A DNA stretch of 64,000 nt from Endozoicomonas sp. NE40. Lineage in GTDB: Bacteria > Pseudomonadota > Gammaproteobacteria > Pseudomonadales > Endozoicomonadaceae. The position numbers were made by a program, and so were the translations under genes. The stretch lies in assembly GCF_040549045.1 (NCBI RefSeq), contig NZ_JBEWTB010000002.1, positions 1,023,501 through 1,087,500 of the forward strand, given 5' to 3'. Below are positions 1 to 8,790 of the stretch, piece after piece. The notes under the pieces were generated by a model. The model was not told the DNA's origin, made no database searches, and saw only the letters and a program-made list of their open reading frames with translations. The first letter of the stretch is position 1. Each line of letters starts with the position of its first letter.

Positions 1-37
1 AATTTCTGGCAGACTGGCAAATGCACCGGGGGAGATC

Positions 38-457
38 ATGGCTGATATTCATATTGACGACTTCTACCACGACTGCACCCGGATTCTGGTGCAGCTGTAT
101 GAAGCTTTCCCCCGTCTGACATCGGTTTACATTGACGATATCATCGGTCGCTTTGAAACGGACGAATACGGCATCCCTTCACGCCGCCACCAGGCCTGCT
201 TCGACACTCTGTTGTGGCTGGCTGCAGAAGGCTATATTCGTTACCTGGACCGGGTTCGCCTTGAAGGTCTGGATCAGGTGGTACTCTCTGAAAAAGCCTT
301 TCTGCGCCTGAACCAGCTCATACCCTTCGAACCGGACTCATCAACACCGGCCAGCATTGCCCGCAAACGTTCGAGCCTGGCCTGGGACCTGAAGCAGGCA
401 TTAAAGTCAGGCAGTAGCGAGACCATCTGCCTGACGGCCCGGCGCTTCTTTTTATGA
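38..457 (+). CDS. Conserved hypothetical protein, 139 aa
   Basis: A short soluble acidic protein with no signal peptide or membrane segment. I do not recognise its family. The mix of helical segments and a central aromatic stretch would suit a small winged-helix or adaptor fold, but that is a guess. The ATG follows a purine-rich GGGGGA five bases upstream, which supports this start, although the frame is open to the window edge. A different frame is open from base 1 to a TGA at 43-45, so the tail of an upstream gene may overlap this start. The next gene, htpX, lies 173 bp downstream and appears to be a separate unit. Confidence 0.7.
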   Translation: MADIHIDDFYHDCTRILVQLYEAFPRLTSVYIDDIIGRFETDEYGIPSRRHQACFDTLLWLAAEGYIRYLDRVRLEGLDQVVLSEKAFLRLNQLIPFEPDSSTPASIARKRSSLAWDLKQALKSGSSETICLTARRFFL

Positions 458-630
458 AGCCCGGTTTATGAAGAAGAAAGCAATTTTGAATGATCTTTCA
501 GCAAACTGTAAAAGTAATCAATCGCTATTGATAAACACTTCAACTCACATCATATTTCCACTATCTAATGGCCTGATTTATACGAACTGTCGGGTCAACT
601 TTTGAACCAATACAGGTATCAAATCTTGTA

Positions 631-1521
631 ATGAAAAGAATACTGCTATTTCTGGCCACAAACCTGGCGGTTATGCTGGTGGCAAGCATCACGCTTAACA
701 TTCTCGGTGTCGGCCGCTTTCTGACTGCTAACGGGCTGGACATGGGCGCACTGCTGGCGTTCTGTGCCGTATTCGGATTCGCCGGCTCCTTTGTCTCCCT
801 GATGCTGTCCAAAACCATGGCCAAAATGGGTACCGGCACCCAGATTATTGATCAGCCACGCACAGCTCAGGAACGCTGGCTGCTGGATACCGTTAAAGAG
901 CTGTCAGACAAAGCCGGTATCGGCATGCCGGAAGTGGGTATTTTCCCTTCACCGGAGTCCAACGCTTTTGCCACCGGCTGGAACAAAAACGCTGCTCTGG
1001 TGGCGGTCAGCCAGGGTTTGCTGGATCGCTTCAGCCCAAGAGAAGCCCGGGCGGTGATCGGACATGAAATTGGTCATGTTGCCAATGGCGACATGGTCAC
1101 CCTGAGCCTGATTCAGGGTGTGGTCAATACCTTTGTCATGTTCTTCGCCCGTATCATTGGTTACGCCGTCGACAGCTTCCTGCGTCGCGATGATGAAAAC
1201 TCCGGCGGCGTGGGTATCGGTTATTACATCACCAGCATCGTGGCAGAAATTGTCCTGGGGATTCTCGCCAGTGCCATTGTTATGTGGTTCTCCCGCCAGC
1301 GGGAATTCCGTGCTGATCAGGCCGGTGCCGAACTGGCCGGGCGCAGCGATATGATCGCAGCCCTTGAACGCCTGCGTTCTGAATACGACGCCCCCAGCGT
1401 GATGCCTGCCACCATGAGTGCCTTTGGTATTCGCAGTGGACTGAAGAGTGGCATCGCCGCCATGTTCACCAGCCATCCACCGCTGGAAGACCGGATTCTG
1501 GCTCTTCAATCCTCTCGTTAA
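631..1521 (+). CDS. htpX: Protease HtpX, membrane zinc metalloprotease
   Basis: HtpX is an M48-family inner-membrane protease that degrades damaged membrane proteins alongside FtsH. The 296 aa length is close to E. coli HtpX (293). Two hydrophobic segments lie near residues 4-25 and 38-58, and another pair near 155-175 and 190-215. The zinc motif HEIGH gives ligands H145 and H149 with catalytic E146. The third ligand should be E225 in the REFRAD segment, as in the family. The N-terminal sequence MKRILLFLATNLAVM is typical. The start has no strong Shine-Dalgarno sequence. In enterobacteria htpX is under Cpx and sigma-32 control; I could not identify such a site here with confidence. Confidence 0.97.
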   Translation: MKRILLFLATNLAVMLVASITLNILGVGRFLTANGLDMGALLAFCAVFGFAGSFVSLMLSKTMAKMGTGTQIIDQPRTAQERWLLDTVKELSDKAGIGMPEVGIFPSPESNAFATGWNKNAALVAVSQGLLDRFSPREARAVIGHEIGHVANGDMVTLSLIQGVVNTFVMFFARIIGYAVDSFLRRDDENSGGVGIGYYITSIVAEIVLGILASAIVMWFSRQREFRADQAGAELAGRSDMIAALERLRSEYDAPSVMPATMSAFGIRSGLKSGIAAMFTSHPPLEDRILALQSSR

Positions 1522-1525
1522 AAAA

Positions 1526-1562
1526 GCAGGCTGTGGGGATATCTCTTATCCTCACAGCCTGC
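1526..1562. terminator. Hairpin downstream of htpX
   Basis: A 16-bp stem (1526-1541 pairing with 1547-1562, one G-T wobble) with a 5-base loop starts 4 bases after the htpX stop. The T-rich side lies on the minus-strand reading (A-run at 1521-1525) and there is no T-run after it on the plus strand. It may therefore serve as mRNA 3'-end protection rather than a textbook plus-strand terminator. Confidence 0.5.
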
Positions 1563-1720
1563 CCTGCCTGAAACCTCTATCCCTCACCTGAACATTAACG
1601 GTCAGCTTTCCTCAGATAAAAATAATCAACCACAATCTGTATTTATCAACTATTGTGTATCCTTGTTCCAGTTTCTGATTCATCTGGAACAGTCCTTTTT
1701 ATCCAATAAAGATAATAATT

Positions 1721-3511
1721 ATGTTTGGAAACAGTCGCTTAGTCGTATTTTTCTGCGTATCGTTGTTCTGTTTACTGTCCATCGACAAAGCTCAGTCAGC
1801 AATACCTGGCTGGAAACTCGTTGTCGCAACCAATAGCCTGGATGACAGTCAAAGAACAACTGTCTTTTTATTTCAGAAAGCTGGCCTCAGAGATCATTTT
1901 GCCGGAGAGAAAGCACCGTCTACTAATACTCTTTTTTCGGGGTTTATTCCTCATCAGGAAGCTTCTTTCCTGAAAATGGAAGGGAGCGGCTACACCGAAG
2001 AAGTTCAACTCAGAAGTAAGGACGCATTGGTTCCGTTAAAGCTTGAAAATTTATTGATCAACTTAAATCCATACAGCTTAAATCCAGACAATGTAAACCC
2101 AGACAATAATAAGCACTGGAACAAACAGTCCCAGCACAGCTTATTGATTATACCTTCACTGAATCAAACCCTGCCGGACAACAGTTCGGCTATATCTGAG
2201 AGTCCGGATATACTCGTATTCTCATTTTCTGGTACAGGTCTGGATGATCTTTATGCAACCATCTGTGATAATGACGCCGTTACTCTGGAAGGGTCTGATG
2301 GTCACTGGCACTTAATTATCAGGCTTCAGCATTTAACCAGAGAATGCCTGATATCCTTTCCTGAAACAGCCTCTGTTACGTTACAATCAGCTGATTTAAA
2401 CCATGCAGTCAAACAGATTTCTCTCCCAATCGAAGCCAGGCCATCCAGTTCAGCAGATCAAACACCAGACAGCCATTCACAGGCAGAAACGTCTGATGAA
2501 ACCGTTGCCCAGGACTCAGCATTAGTCATCTATTTATCACCCGCCACTGTCGGTCAGCATTTATATGATCAACATTATGAGACTATCTATTCCACTCACA
2601 TCTGGTTGATGTCAAGGGGGGAACCGGTTCGCAACACTGAGCTTAACAGTCGTCCGCTGGTGTTATCAGAGCAATTTAAGCTTGCAACCCCGTCGATCCA
2701 GCTCCATCCGGGTACCAGCCACCGTTCAACCAGAACAATCAACTCTGACGAGGCCATACAATTATCAAAACAGCTCGACGGCTACATTGACATTCTGATG
2801 AAACACAGCTTTAAAAAGGCTGTTATTGATTTGGAATTTTCAATGCCTGCCATTGAAACAACAGCACAGTTAATCAGCCAGCTGGATCAAATCAGATATG
2901 CTATTGCCTTCCCTAAAAAACGAACCGTAAATAAAAAATCAGGGAGTAATACAAAAAAACTTAACGCCGTCTACCAGTCTATCCTCACAGCCATGGAAAC
3001 GCTGTTGCTTCGAACTGGTGTAATGACGATGGATGAACTATTTAAAGACATGATAATAAATGGCGAAAAAAAAACCTTTATCGAATTTATTGCCGACTGT
3101 TACAGTGTTCTGCCGACTATATTACTCCCCGCTGGGGAAAACCCGACCCAGCTTCGGTTTATCACAGGCCGCATCAATGGAGTACTGAGCAACATCATAT
3201 ATTCTGTATTTTCTGATCAGGACAGCTATCAGCTGCCCGACAGGATCTACCATGTAATAGCCAGAATATTCAGAACGACCATAAGCAATCACTGGCACTT
3301 CGTAGCCGTTGATGATGTATACAACATGTTCAGCATTGCCGGTCAGAATTTTATTCGAAACAACGATGTTGAACTTATGTTTCTGCTTGCGCAACACCTG
3401 AGTGAGCATTACGACAAAGACACATACTCTAATGAAGGTGCGGACAAAGACGAGTTTGAAGATAACAAGTTATTCTTCACCGATGATTTATTTTGTTTCT
3501 ATCTGGAATAA
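1721..3511 (+). CDS. Secreted protein of unknown function, 596 aa
   Basis: I do not recognise this protein. The N-terminus has a clear Sec signal peptide: basic start, hydrophobic core near residues 7-21, and probable cleavage after a Q-S-A motif near residue 27. The mature part is rich in Ser, Asn and Asp, has no other membrane segment and shows no catalytic motif I can name. Coding composition is more AT-rich than htpX and rnd on either side, which fits an accessory origin. The stop at 3509-3511 lies just before the start of the OTU-like gene, and the two reading frames overlap, so the pair is probably one unit and could be the remains of a single long gene. Confidence 0.75.
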   Translation: MFGNSRLVVFFCVSLFCLLSIDKAQSAIPGWKLVVATNSLDDSQRTTVFLFQKAGLRDHFAGEKAPSTNTLFSGFIPHQEASFLKMEGSGYTEEVQLRSKDALVPLKLENLLINLNPYSLNPDNVNPDNNKHWNKQSQHSLLIIPSLNQTLPDNSSAISESPDILVFSFSGTGLDDLYATICDNDAVTLEGSDGHWHLIIRLQHLTRECLISFPETASVTLQSADLNHAVKQISLPIEARPSSSADQTPDSHSQAETSDETVAQDSALVIYLSPATVGQHLYDQHYETIYSTHIWLMSRGEPVRNTELNSRPLVLSEQFKLATPSIQLHPGTSHRSTRTINSDEAIQLSKQLDGYIDILMKHSFKKAVIDLEFSMPAIETTAQLISQLDQIRYAIAFPKKRTVNKKSGSNTKKLNAVYQSILTAMETLLLRTGVMTMDELFKDMIINGEKKTFIEFIADCYSVLPTILLPAGENPTQLRFITGRINGVLSNIIYSVFSDQDSYQLPDRIYHVIARIFRTTISNHWHFVAVDDVYNMFSIAGQNFIRNNDVELMFLLAQHLSEHYDKDTYSNEGADKDEFEDNKLFFTDDLFCFYLE

Positions 3512-3524
3512 ATTAACACAATTG

Positions 3525-5459
3525 ATGCCTGACCAGGATATATCTGTCGAACAACTGCAACAGTTCGAACAACAGGCAAGGCATGTCAACACCGATACGA
3601 CCGGCTGGAGTGAATTTATCAGCAGCTATGCAAAAGCGAAACAGGACTACATAGAATATTATGAAGCTCTGCTGAATCAGCGGGCTCAGGAGAATGCCGA
3701 TCGTTTGCTGAACGAACTGGAAAAAGAACATCAACAAAACCAGCAGGCGCTGAACGAGGCAAGGTTGGCCAGAAGCCTGATGGTCAGTAAAAAAAGGGTT
3801 AAAACAGTCCCGACACGGGCTGATGATACACAGCCAGGTACCACAGAACAGGAAACTGACTCTGATAGCCAGTCACTCATCGACGCTTCCGAACCTGAAT
3901 ATAAACTGGAACCATGGGAAGAACTCTACCAGAAAGGTTCCCTGAAGCTGTCCAACAACCAGTTCACTGCCGCTCGCTCTCTTTTTCAGGAAGCACTAAA
4001 TGCCCAGCCCGATTTGCTAGGTGAAGCAATAATTTATTCAGCCATTGCTGACACTTACTTTGTACCCGGCGAAATGCTGCTGAATACTGTCAATCAGGCA
4101 TTTGGTCAAACCCAGCTTTTACTCAACACTATGCGGCATGCGACGCAGAAGCCTGTTGACAAGAAACGTCTGAACGCTCTGGTAGAACAGTTTATTGCAA
4201 ATGCAAAAGAGCTGGATGAACCCATTAAATACTCTGCTGAGTACCATCTGAAATCGATGCAATGCCTTAATGCTATACCTGCTGAACAACTGGCACAAAA
4301 CCAGGCGAGTACACTGCACGCTATTGTGAAGCAGGAGGGAGTACAGCTTGAACAGATACGGCACATGCTATCAGGAGGCGTCGATGCTCTGCTTGAAACC
4401 TATAACCTGAGAAGGGACTTTATCTTAAACATGCCATCAGACGAATCACAAAAAAACAGAGACACCGATCAGCTTTCTAAAGAGGCAGAATACAAACAGT
4501 CACTACAGGCATTAAAACATCAGTTAAATCCTGATCAGCAGGCAGAAAGCGATTACCCACACTCACGAAACCGGCAGTCAGCCAACCGCAAACCAGACAC
4601 ACTTTACAGCACCTTCAGAGAGGCCCTGAAAGAGGCTGAAAAAACTGAAAAACACTGGAATTTGCCCTCTTATGCTGCCTCTGAAGAAACCATTAACCTC
4701 TCTCATTACCCGATCAGGGAAATGTACAGAGCGTTTCATACAGAAAACCCTCAGTTCAGCTTCAAAAAGCTCAGAAAAAAACACCAAAAAATAGTGATTA
4801 AACCTTCAAATATTCAGTCACTTATCAACCGCCTGAGTCAGCTGACACTGGATTCAGACGACTCTAAGCCACTACCTTACTACCGCCTGAATCAGTTTCT
4901 GGCACCCGCAAACATGGCGATTGAGGATGTTGAGGCTGATCACTTTTGTCTATTCAACGCCATATACCTCTGGCTCAGCCATCACCGGGAGGCTACTTCG
5001 GCCTTTCCAAATGTTCATAATGGGCAGGCACTGTTTCTTGCTTTAGCGCCCTATGCCATCGAGCTGGCTGCATCACACCCTCAAAACCGTGAACTTAATG
5101 CCATTGCAGCAGCGTTTCATGTTGACAAGCCTAATATCCAGTTATGGGGTACCAGCGATATGCTGTATGCTCTCATCGCCCCAATACTTCAAGTGCCTGT
5201 ACTGGTGCTTAATAATGCCCAAATCGAAGCCGGGCTACCCGTCACAGCAACCCTGATTGATGCATCAGGCAGTCAGCAAAATGTTGATCAGGAAGATATT
5301 TTCAATGTAATGACCAGAAATACTATGGTTCTGGTGCATAACGCTAATCACTGGATGACGGTCTTACCGGTTTCTGAATATCATGACCCCGCCAGCCAGC
5401 TGGAGACTTTACCCAATCCTTCCGATCATTTGAGAACACCTCTGTTGCCCAACCATTAG
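3525..5459 (+). CDS. Large protein with C-terminal OTU-like cysteine protease signature
   Basis: From the ATG at 3525 this is 644 aa; the frame is open upstream to about 3402, so starts at 3402 (GTG) or 3483 (ATG) are possible and none has a good ribosome site. The N-terminal third is Gln/Glu-rich and probably coiled coil. A TPR-like helical repeat (motif ELYQKGSLKLSNNQFTAA) follows near residues 134-190. The last 170 residues look like an OTU fold: an Asp-x-x-Cys box DHFCLFNAIY with Cys at 4947-4949 (residue 475), and a terminal NANHWMTVLP with His at 5349-5351 (residue 609). OTU enzymes remove ubiquitin in eukaryotes, and bacterial members are usually host-directed effectors. Family assignment is from motif only, and no signal peptide is visible. 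Confidence 0.65.
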   Translation: MPDQDISVEQLQQFEQQARHVNTDTTGWSEFISSYAKAKQDYIEYYEALLNQRAQENADRLLNELEKEHQQNQQALNEARLARSLMVSKKRVKTVPTRADDTQPGTTEQETDSDSQSLIDASEPEYKLEPWEELYQKGSLKLSNNQFTAARSLFQEALNAQPDLLGEAIIYSAIADTYFVPGEMLLNTVNQAFGQTQLLLNTMRHATQKPVDKKRLNALVEQFIANAKELDEPIKYSAEYHLKSMQCLNAIPAEQLAQNQASTLHAIVKQEGVQLEQIRHMLSGGVDALLETYNLRRDFILNMPSDESQKNRDTDQLSKEAEYKQSLQALKHQLNPDQQAESDYPHSRNRQSANRKPDTLYSTFREALKEAEKTEKHWNLPSYAASEETINLSHYPIREMYRAFHTENPQFSFKKLRKKHQKIVIKPSNIQSLINRLSQLTLDSDDSKPLPYYRLNQFLAPANMAIEDVEADHFCLFNAIYLWLSHHREATSAFPNVHNGQALFLALAPYAIELAASHPQNRELNAIAAAFHVDKPNIQLWGTSDMLYALIAPILQVPVLVLNNAQIEAGLPVTATLIDASGSQQNVDQEDIFNVMTRNTMVLVHNANHWMTVLPVSEYHDPASQLETLPNPSDHLRTPLLPNH

Positions 5460-5520
5460 AGGTAAGAAGCGCTTCGGCAATTATACCAATCACATCCAAT
5501 GCCCGTTTTTTACCATAAAA

Positions 5521-5549
5521 TTTTTTCATCACCGGGGGTGACGAAAAAA
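5521..5549. other. A/T-rich hairpin upstream of rnd
   Basis: A 12-bp inverted repeat (5521-5532 with 5538-5549, one mismatch) around a CGGGG loop, with T-run on one side and A-run on the other. It lies between the OTU-like gene and rnd and could act as a weak bidirectional terminator. The stem is mostly A-T pairs, so the call is tentative. Confidence 0.35.
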
Positions 5550-5605
5550 TGTTTCTTGTGCTCATGGCTGTTTATAATGGGCATTTACTCTGACAGTGGT
5601 CAATT

Positions 5606-6742
5606 ATGCCAGTATCACATCCCGATCCCATCTGGGTTACAGACAACGACACTCTTGCCACGTACTGCACCCAATGGTTGAAACTGGATGCGATTGCGCT
5701 GGACACCGAATTTATCCGAACCGATACCTTTTACCCCAGGCCCGGCCTGATTCAGCTGGGTACAGGTCAGGAAGTGTTTCTGCTGGACCCGTTGAGAATT
5801 GATAACTGGCGGCCATTTGCCCAGCTGCTTGGCAGTGAACAGGTGATCAAGGTTCTGCATGCCTGCAGCGAAGATATTGAAGTTTTCCACATCCTGACCG
5901 GCGACAAACCTGCCGCTATTTTCGACACCCAGCTGGCAGCGTCCTATGCCGGACTGGGGCATTCGCTGGGCTACCAGAGCCTGTTGAAAACGCTTCTGGA
6001 CATTGACCTGCCAAAAGACGCGACACGCTCCGACTGGCTACAACGACCTTTAACCGATAGTCAGGTCAGTTATGCAGCCCTTGATGTGGTTCATCTGCTT
6101 GAGGTGTATGACCTGCTGAAACAACGTTTACAGCCAATGCCTCACTGGAACTGGCTGCTTGAAGACTGCGCCAGCCTGTCCACCGGGGCTCTCTACCCGA
6201 AGCCGGAAGAACAATGGAAAGAGGTTAAACGCGCCTGGCAGTTACGACCAAAACAGTTATGCGTACTCAAGACTCTGGCTGAATACCGTGAGCGTGAAGC
6301 CCGTCGCAGCAATGTCCCCAGAAACCGGGTGATACCCAAAGGATCCTTGTGGCCGCTGGCACGCTATATGCCTGACAATATCCGTTCACTGTCGGCTATT
6401 CAGGACATGCGTCACCCCATTATCCGCCACTATGGGGAAGAAATTCTCAGCCTGATCAAAATGGCCAGTGAACTACCGGGAGAGCAGCACCCGGAACCAT
6501 TGCCAGCCCCTTTGCCCAAAGCCGCAAAAGAGCATGGCAAACGGGTCAAACGATACACCAGCCAGAAAGCAGAAGAGCTTAACCTCCCTGTCGAGCTGCT
6601 GATGCTGGGCAAGATTCTGACTCCCATGCTCCGCAGCCGACTGGAACACGGGTTGTTCAAACTGCCGGAACAACTGCAAGGCTGGCGTCGTACCGTTTTT
6701 GCTGAACCAATGGTTGAGCAGCTGAACCAGCCTGAACAATAA
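5606..6742 (+). CDS. rnd: Ribonuclease D
   Basis: A 3'-5' exoribonuclease that trims tRNA precursors. The 378 aa length matches E. coli RNase D (375). The N-terminal DEDD exonuclease domain shows Exo I (ALDTEF, residues 31-36, with D33 and E35), Exo II (HACSEDIEVF) and Exo III (YAALDVVHLLEVYD, the DEDDy tyrosine motif). An HRDC domain follows from about residue 205. The ATG at 5606 gives the standard N-terminus. The next gene, ycgL, starts 17 bp downstream, and the rnd-ycgL-ycgN order is common in gammaproteobacteria, which supports an operon. Confidence 0.96.
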   Translation: MPVSHPDPIWVTDNDTLATYCTQWLKLDAIALDTEFIRTDTFYPRPGLIQLGTGQEVFLLDPLRIDNWRPFAQLLGSEQVIKVLHACSEDIEVFHILTGDKPAAIFDTQLAASYAGLGHSLGYQSLLKTLLDIDLPKDATRSDWLQRPLTDSQVSYAALDVVHLLEVYDLLKQRLQPMPHWNWLLEDCASLSTGALYPKPEEQWKEVKRAWQLRPKQLCVLKTLAEYREREARRSNVPRNRVIPKGSLWPLARYMPDNIRSLSAIQDMRHPIIRHYGEEILSLIKMASELPGEQHPEPLPAPLPKAAKEHGKRVKRYTSQKAEELNLPVELLMLGKILTPMLRSRLEHGLFKLPEQLQGWRRTVFAEPMVEQLNQPEQ

Positions 6743-6759
6743 AGAAGCAAGCACTCACT

Positions 6760-7017
6760 ATGAAGAAGTTACTGGTCTCTATCTATAAAAGCAGCCGCAG
6801 GGATGAAATGTATCTGTACGTACAGAAACAGGAGCGTCTGCAAAAAGTACCTGCTCCACTGCTCGACATGTTTGGCAAAGAACAGCACGTCATGGATCTG
6901 CTACTGACTCCCGATCGCCAGCTGGCCAGAGCCGAGGCTGATAAGGTGATCAATGATATTGAAACCCGGGGTTTCTACCTGCAAACACCGCCCTCCGACC
7001 CGGACACACAACACTGA
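6760..7017 (+). CDS. ycgL: YcgL family protein
   Basis: An 85-aa soluble protein with the hallmark YcgL N-terminus (KKLLVSIYKSSRRDEMYLYV) and the conserved middle around MFGKEQHVMDLLL. The YcgL domain is a small alpha/beta fold whose biochemical role is not established. It is found next to rnd and ycgN in many gammaproteobacteria, as here. The gap to rnd is 17 bp and the downstream gene is only 33 bp away, so the genes are likely cotranscribed. Family assignment is firm; function is open. Confidence 0.93.
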   Translation: MKKLLVSIYKSSRRDEMYLYVQKQERLQKVPAPLLDMFGKEQHVMDLLLTPDRQLARAEADKVINDIETRGFYLQTPPSDPDTQH

Positions 7018-7050
7018 CAGACTGTTACTATAAGGTTGCTGTACACCATT

Positions 7051-7524
7051 ATGAAAAAGTCCACCCCAGGTGCCCTGACACTTGTGTTGAGTTTACTCTC
7101 TGTTACCCTGCACGCTGCCTCTTTGCCCATTGAAGAACGTTATGTCGCAGTCACCACGAGACCTTACTTTCACCCGGCCTATGAATTCGGGGACGGGCGG
7201 GCAGGAGGATGGTGTTTCGATACGGCACTGTTCCGGCTGGACGGCGACGATATCCAGCAGGTCAGCATTGAAGGAAAGATACACAGCCAGCAGCTGACAG
7301 ACGTTATCCCTGATCTTGACGGCTATCCTGATAAACCCGTTCCGACTGAAACCTTTGATCAACACGACGGTCGTCGCACCTTCTGCGCCCCCTATATTTT
7401 ACGCGGGCCAGATTTGTCGGAGCTGTCAGCAAGCGCCCGCTATATATTTTCAGATAAGCATCAGCAGGCCGAACTGCACAGTATCGCAACGGAAGCCGAG
7501 GCTGTCCCCAGCTTCCGCTTTTGA
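7051..7524 (+). CDS. Small secreted protein of unknown function
   Basis: A 157-aa protein from the ATG at 7051; an in-frame TTG at 7036 would add five residues but would start directly on top of the AAGG ribosome-site-like bases, so the ATG is preferred. The N-terminus has a Sec signal peptide (MKKSTPGALTLVLSLLSV, cleavage near TLHAA). The mature domain has two Cys residues (in GWCFD and TFCAP) that could form a disulfide. No family recognised. It sits between ycgL and ycgN in the same orientation and is probably in the same transcript. Confidence 0.75.
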   Translation: MKKSTPGALTLVLSLLSVTLHAASLPIEERYVAVTTRPYFHPAYEFGDGRAGGWCFDTALFRLDGDDIQQVSIEGKIHSQQLTDVIPDLDGYPDKPVPTETFDQHDGRRTFCAPYILRGPDLSELSASARYIFSDKHQQAELHSIATEAEAVPSFRF

Positions 7525-7552
7525 CTGATCTATTTAAAATTTTTTACTGACT

Positions 7553-8002
7553 ATGACTCAAGAATACTTCTGGGAAGACAAAGCCCTTTCTGAAATGACC
7601 CCGGAAGAATGGGAAAAACTGTGCGACGGCTGCGGCCGTTGCTGCCTGCAAAAGCTGGAAGACGAAGACACGGGTGAGGTTTACTATACCGCTATTGCCT
7701 GCCAGTTGCTGGATACCCACTCATGCCAGTGCTCCGATTATCCGAATCGCAAGGCAAAGGTTCCGGGCTGCCTGAAGCTGGGACTGGAAGATGTTCCTCA
7801 GTTTCACTGGTTGCCAGACACCTGTGCCTACAGACTGTTAGCCGAAGGCCAGCCACTTCCGGCATGGCACCCGCTGGTGTCCAGCTCCACAAACAGTGTG
7901 CATGAAGCCGGAATCTCGGTGCAGAGGTTTGCGGTTTCCGAACAGCAGGTGCCAGAAGACGAGTGGGAAGACTATATTATTCCCATGTTACCCGTTGGCT
8001 AA
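7553..8002 (+). CDS. ycgN: YcgN family cysteine-cluster protein (UPF0260)
   Basis: 149 aa, the usual YcgN length. It carries the YkgJ/YcgN cysteine cluster: CDGCGRCC near residues 25-32, then further Cys in AIACQLL, SCQCSDY and VPGCLKL, a set expected to bind a metal, probably zinc or an Fe-S cluster. Cellular function is not established. The start ATG follows the previous gene by 28 bp. The stop overlaps the 3' end of the convergent nitroreductase gene by 4 bp. Confidence 0.93.
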   Translation: MTQEYFWEDKALSEMTPEEWEKLCDGCGRCCLQKLEDEDTGEVYYTAIACQLLDTHSCQCSDYPNRKAKVPGCLKLGLEDVPQFHWLPDTCAYRLLAEGQPLPAWHPLVSSSTNSVHEAGISVQRFAVSEQQVPEDEWEDYIIPMLPVG

Positions 8003-8559
8003 CCTTCCCACGCCATCACATAATCCTTTGCCTCCAGTGGTTCCAGCTTTTTAGCGGAACCACCGGGCGTTCCCATATAGATAAAACCCAGCAGCTGTTC
8101 ATCCTCTGCCAGCCCCAGCCCTCTGGCCGTTGCAGGGTGATAATTGACCGCGCCAGTTCGCCACATGGCACCCAGCCCCAGGGCATAAGCCGCATTCAGA
8201 ATATTCTGTGCGGCAGCCGCTACAGACAACTGCTGTTCAATATCCGGTACTTTCGGATGCTCTTTAACCTTGCACACCAGAGCCACCAGCAAAGGCGCTC
8301 TCAGGGGCAACCCTTTAAACCGTGCTATCGCTTCCGGTGCCAGGTCTGGCTGGTCTTCCAAAGCGGCTCTGGCAAACACGTCACCCAGCGCATGCCGGGC
8401 TTCCCCGCTAATGGTCAGAAAACGCCAGGGGCGCAGACGGGCATGATCCGGTGCGCGCAACGCCGCCTGAAAAATCTGCTCCAGTTGTCTGGCGTCCGGG
8501 CCAGGTTCCGTGAGCCTTGGTGTCGACACTCGTTGTTGCAGCCCTTGTAATAATTCCAT
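7999..8559 (-). CDS. ydjA: YdjA-type nitroreductase (FMN oxidoreductase)
   Basis: 186 aa, close to E. coli YdjA (183). Family features are the N-terminal RxSxPRLTEPGP segment, LRAPDHARLRPWRF, an alanine-rich helix AAAAQNILNAAYALGLGAMW, and the Gly-rich end FIYMGTPGG. The enzyme should be a small FMN-dependent NAD(P)H oxidoreductase working as a dimer; the physiological substrate is unknown. It is convergent with ycgN. Its start lies 35 bp from a 19-bp tandem repeat array that shares the intergenic space with the adenylate cyclase gene. Confidence 0.92.
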   Translation of the reverse strand: MELLQGLQQRVSTPRLTEPGPDARQLEQIFQAALRAPDHARLRPWRFLTISGEARHALGDVFARAALEDQPDLAPEAIARFKGLPLRAPLLVALVCKVKEHPKVPDIEQQLSVAAAAQNILNAAYALGLGAMWRTGAVNYHPATARGLGLAEDEQLLGFIYMGTPGGSAKKLEPLEAKDYVMAWEG

Positions 8560-8593
8560 AACTACTCCCCCTTCAACCCATTTATGGCAGATG

Positions 8594-8674
8594 CGCTATT
8601 TTCTGGCAGTTACACTATTTTCTCGCAGTTACACTATTTTCTCGCAGTTACTCTATTTTCCGTCAGTTACACTA
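8594..8674. repeat. Tandem array of 19-bp units (4 plus a partial fifth)
   Basis: Units at 8594-8612, 8613-8631, 8632-8650 and 8651-8669 plus 8670-8674. The two central copies are identical (cactattttctcgcagtta) and the outer ones carry a few substitutions. There are no spacers, so it is not a CRISPR array. It lies between the divergent ydjA and cyclase genes and may affect either promoter. Confidence 0.9.
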
Positions 8675-8790
8675 GCACGAAACACAGCCGTATGACTCTG
8701 CCAGACCACTCTGTACGGAAAATTGTATTTCCATAGCAAAAGTGTGGAATAATTTTGCTGACTCAGAAAAACAAAAAAACTGGCACACCC

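Noticed and set aside
7963..8550. Open frame of 195 codons antisense to ydjA
   Set aside because: Overlaps a clear nitroreductase on the other strand and has no recognisable protein features.
8594..8674. Possible CRISPR array
   Set aside because: Units are directly adjacent with no spacers, and no cas genes are present.
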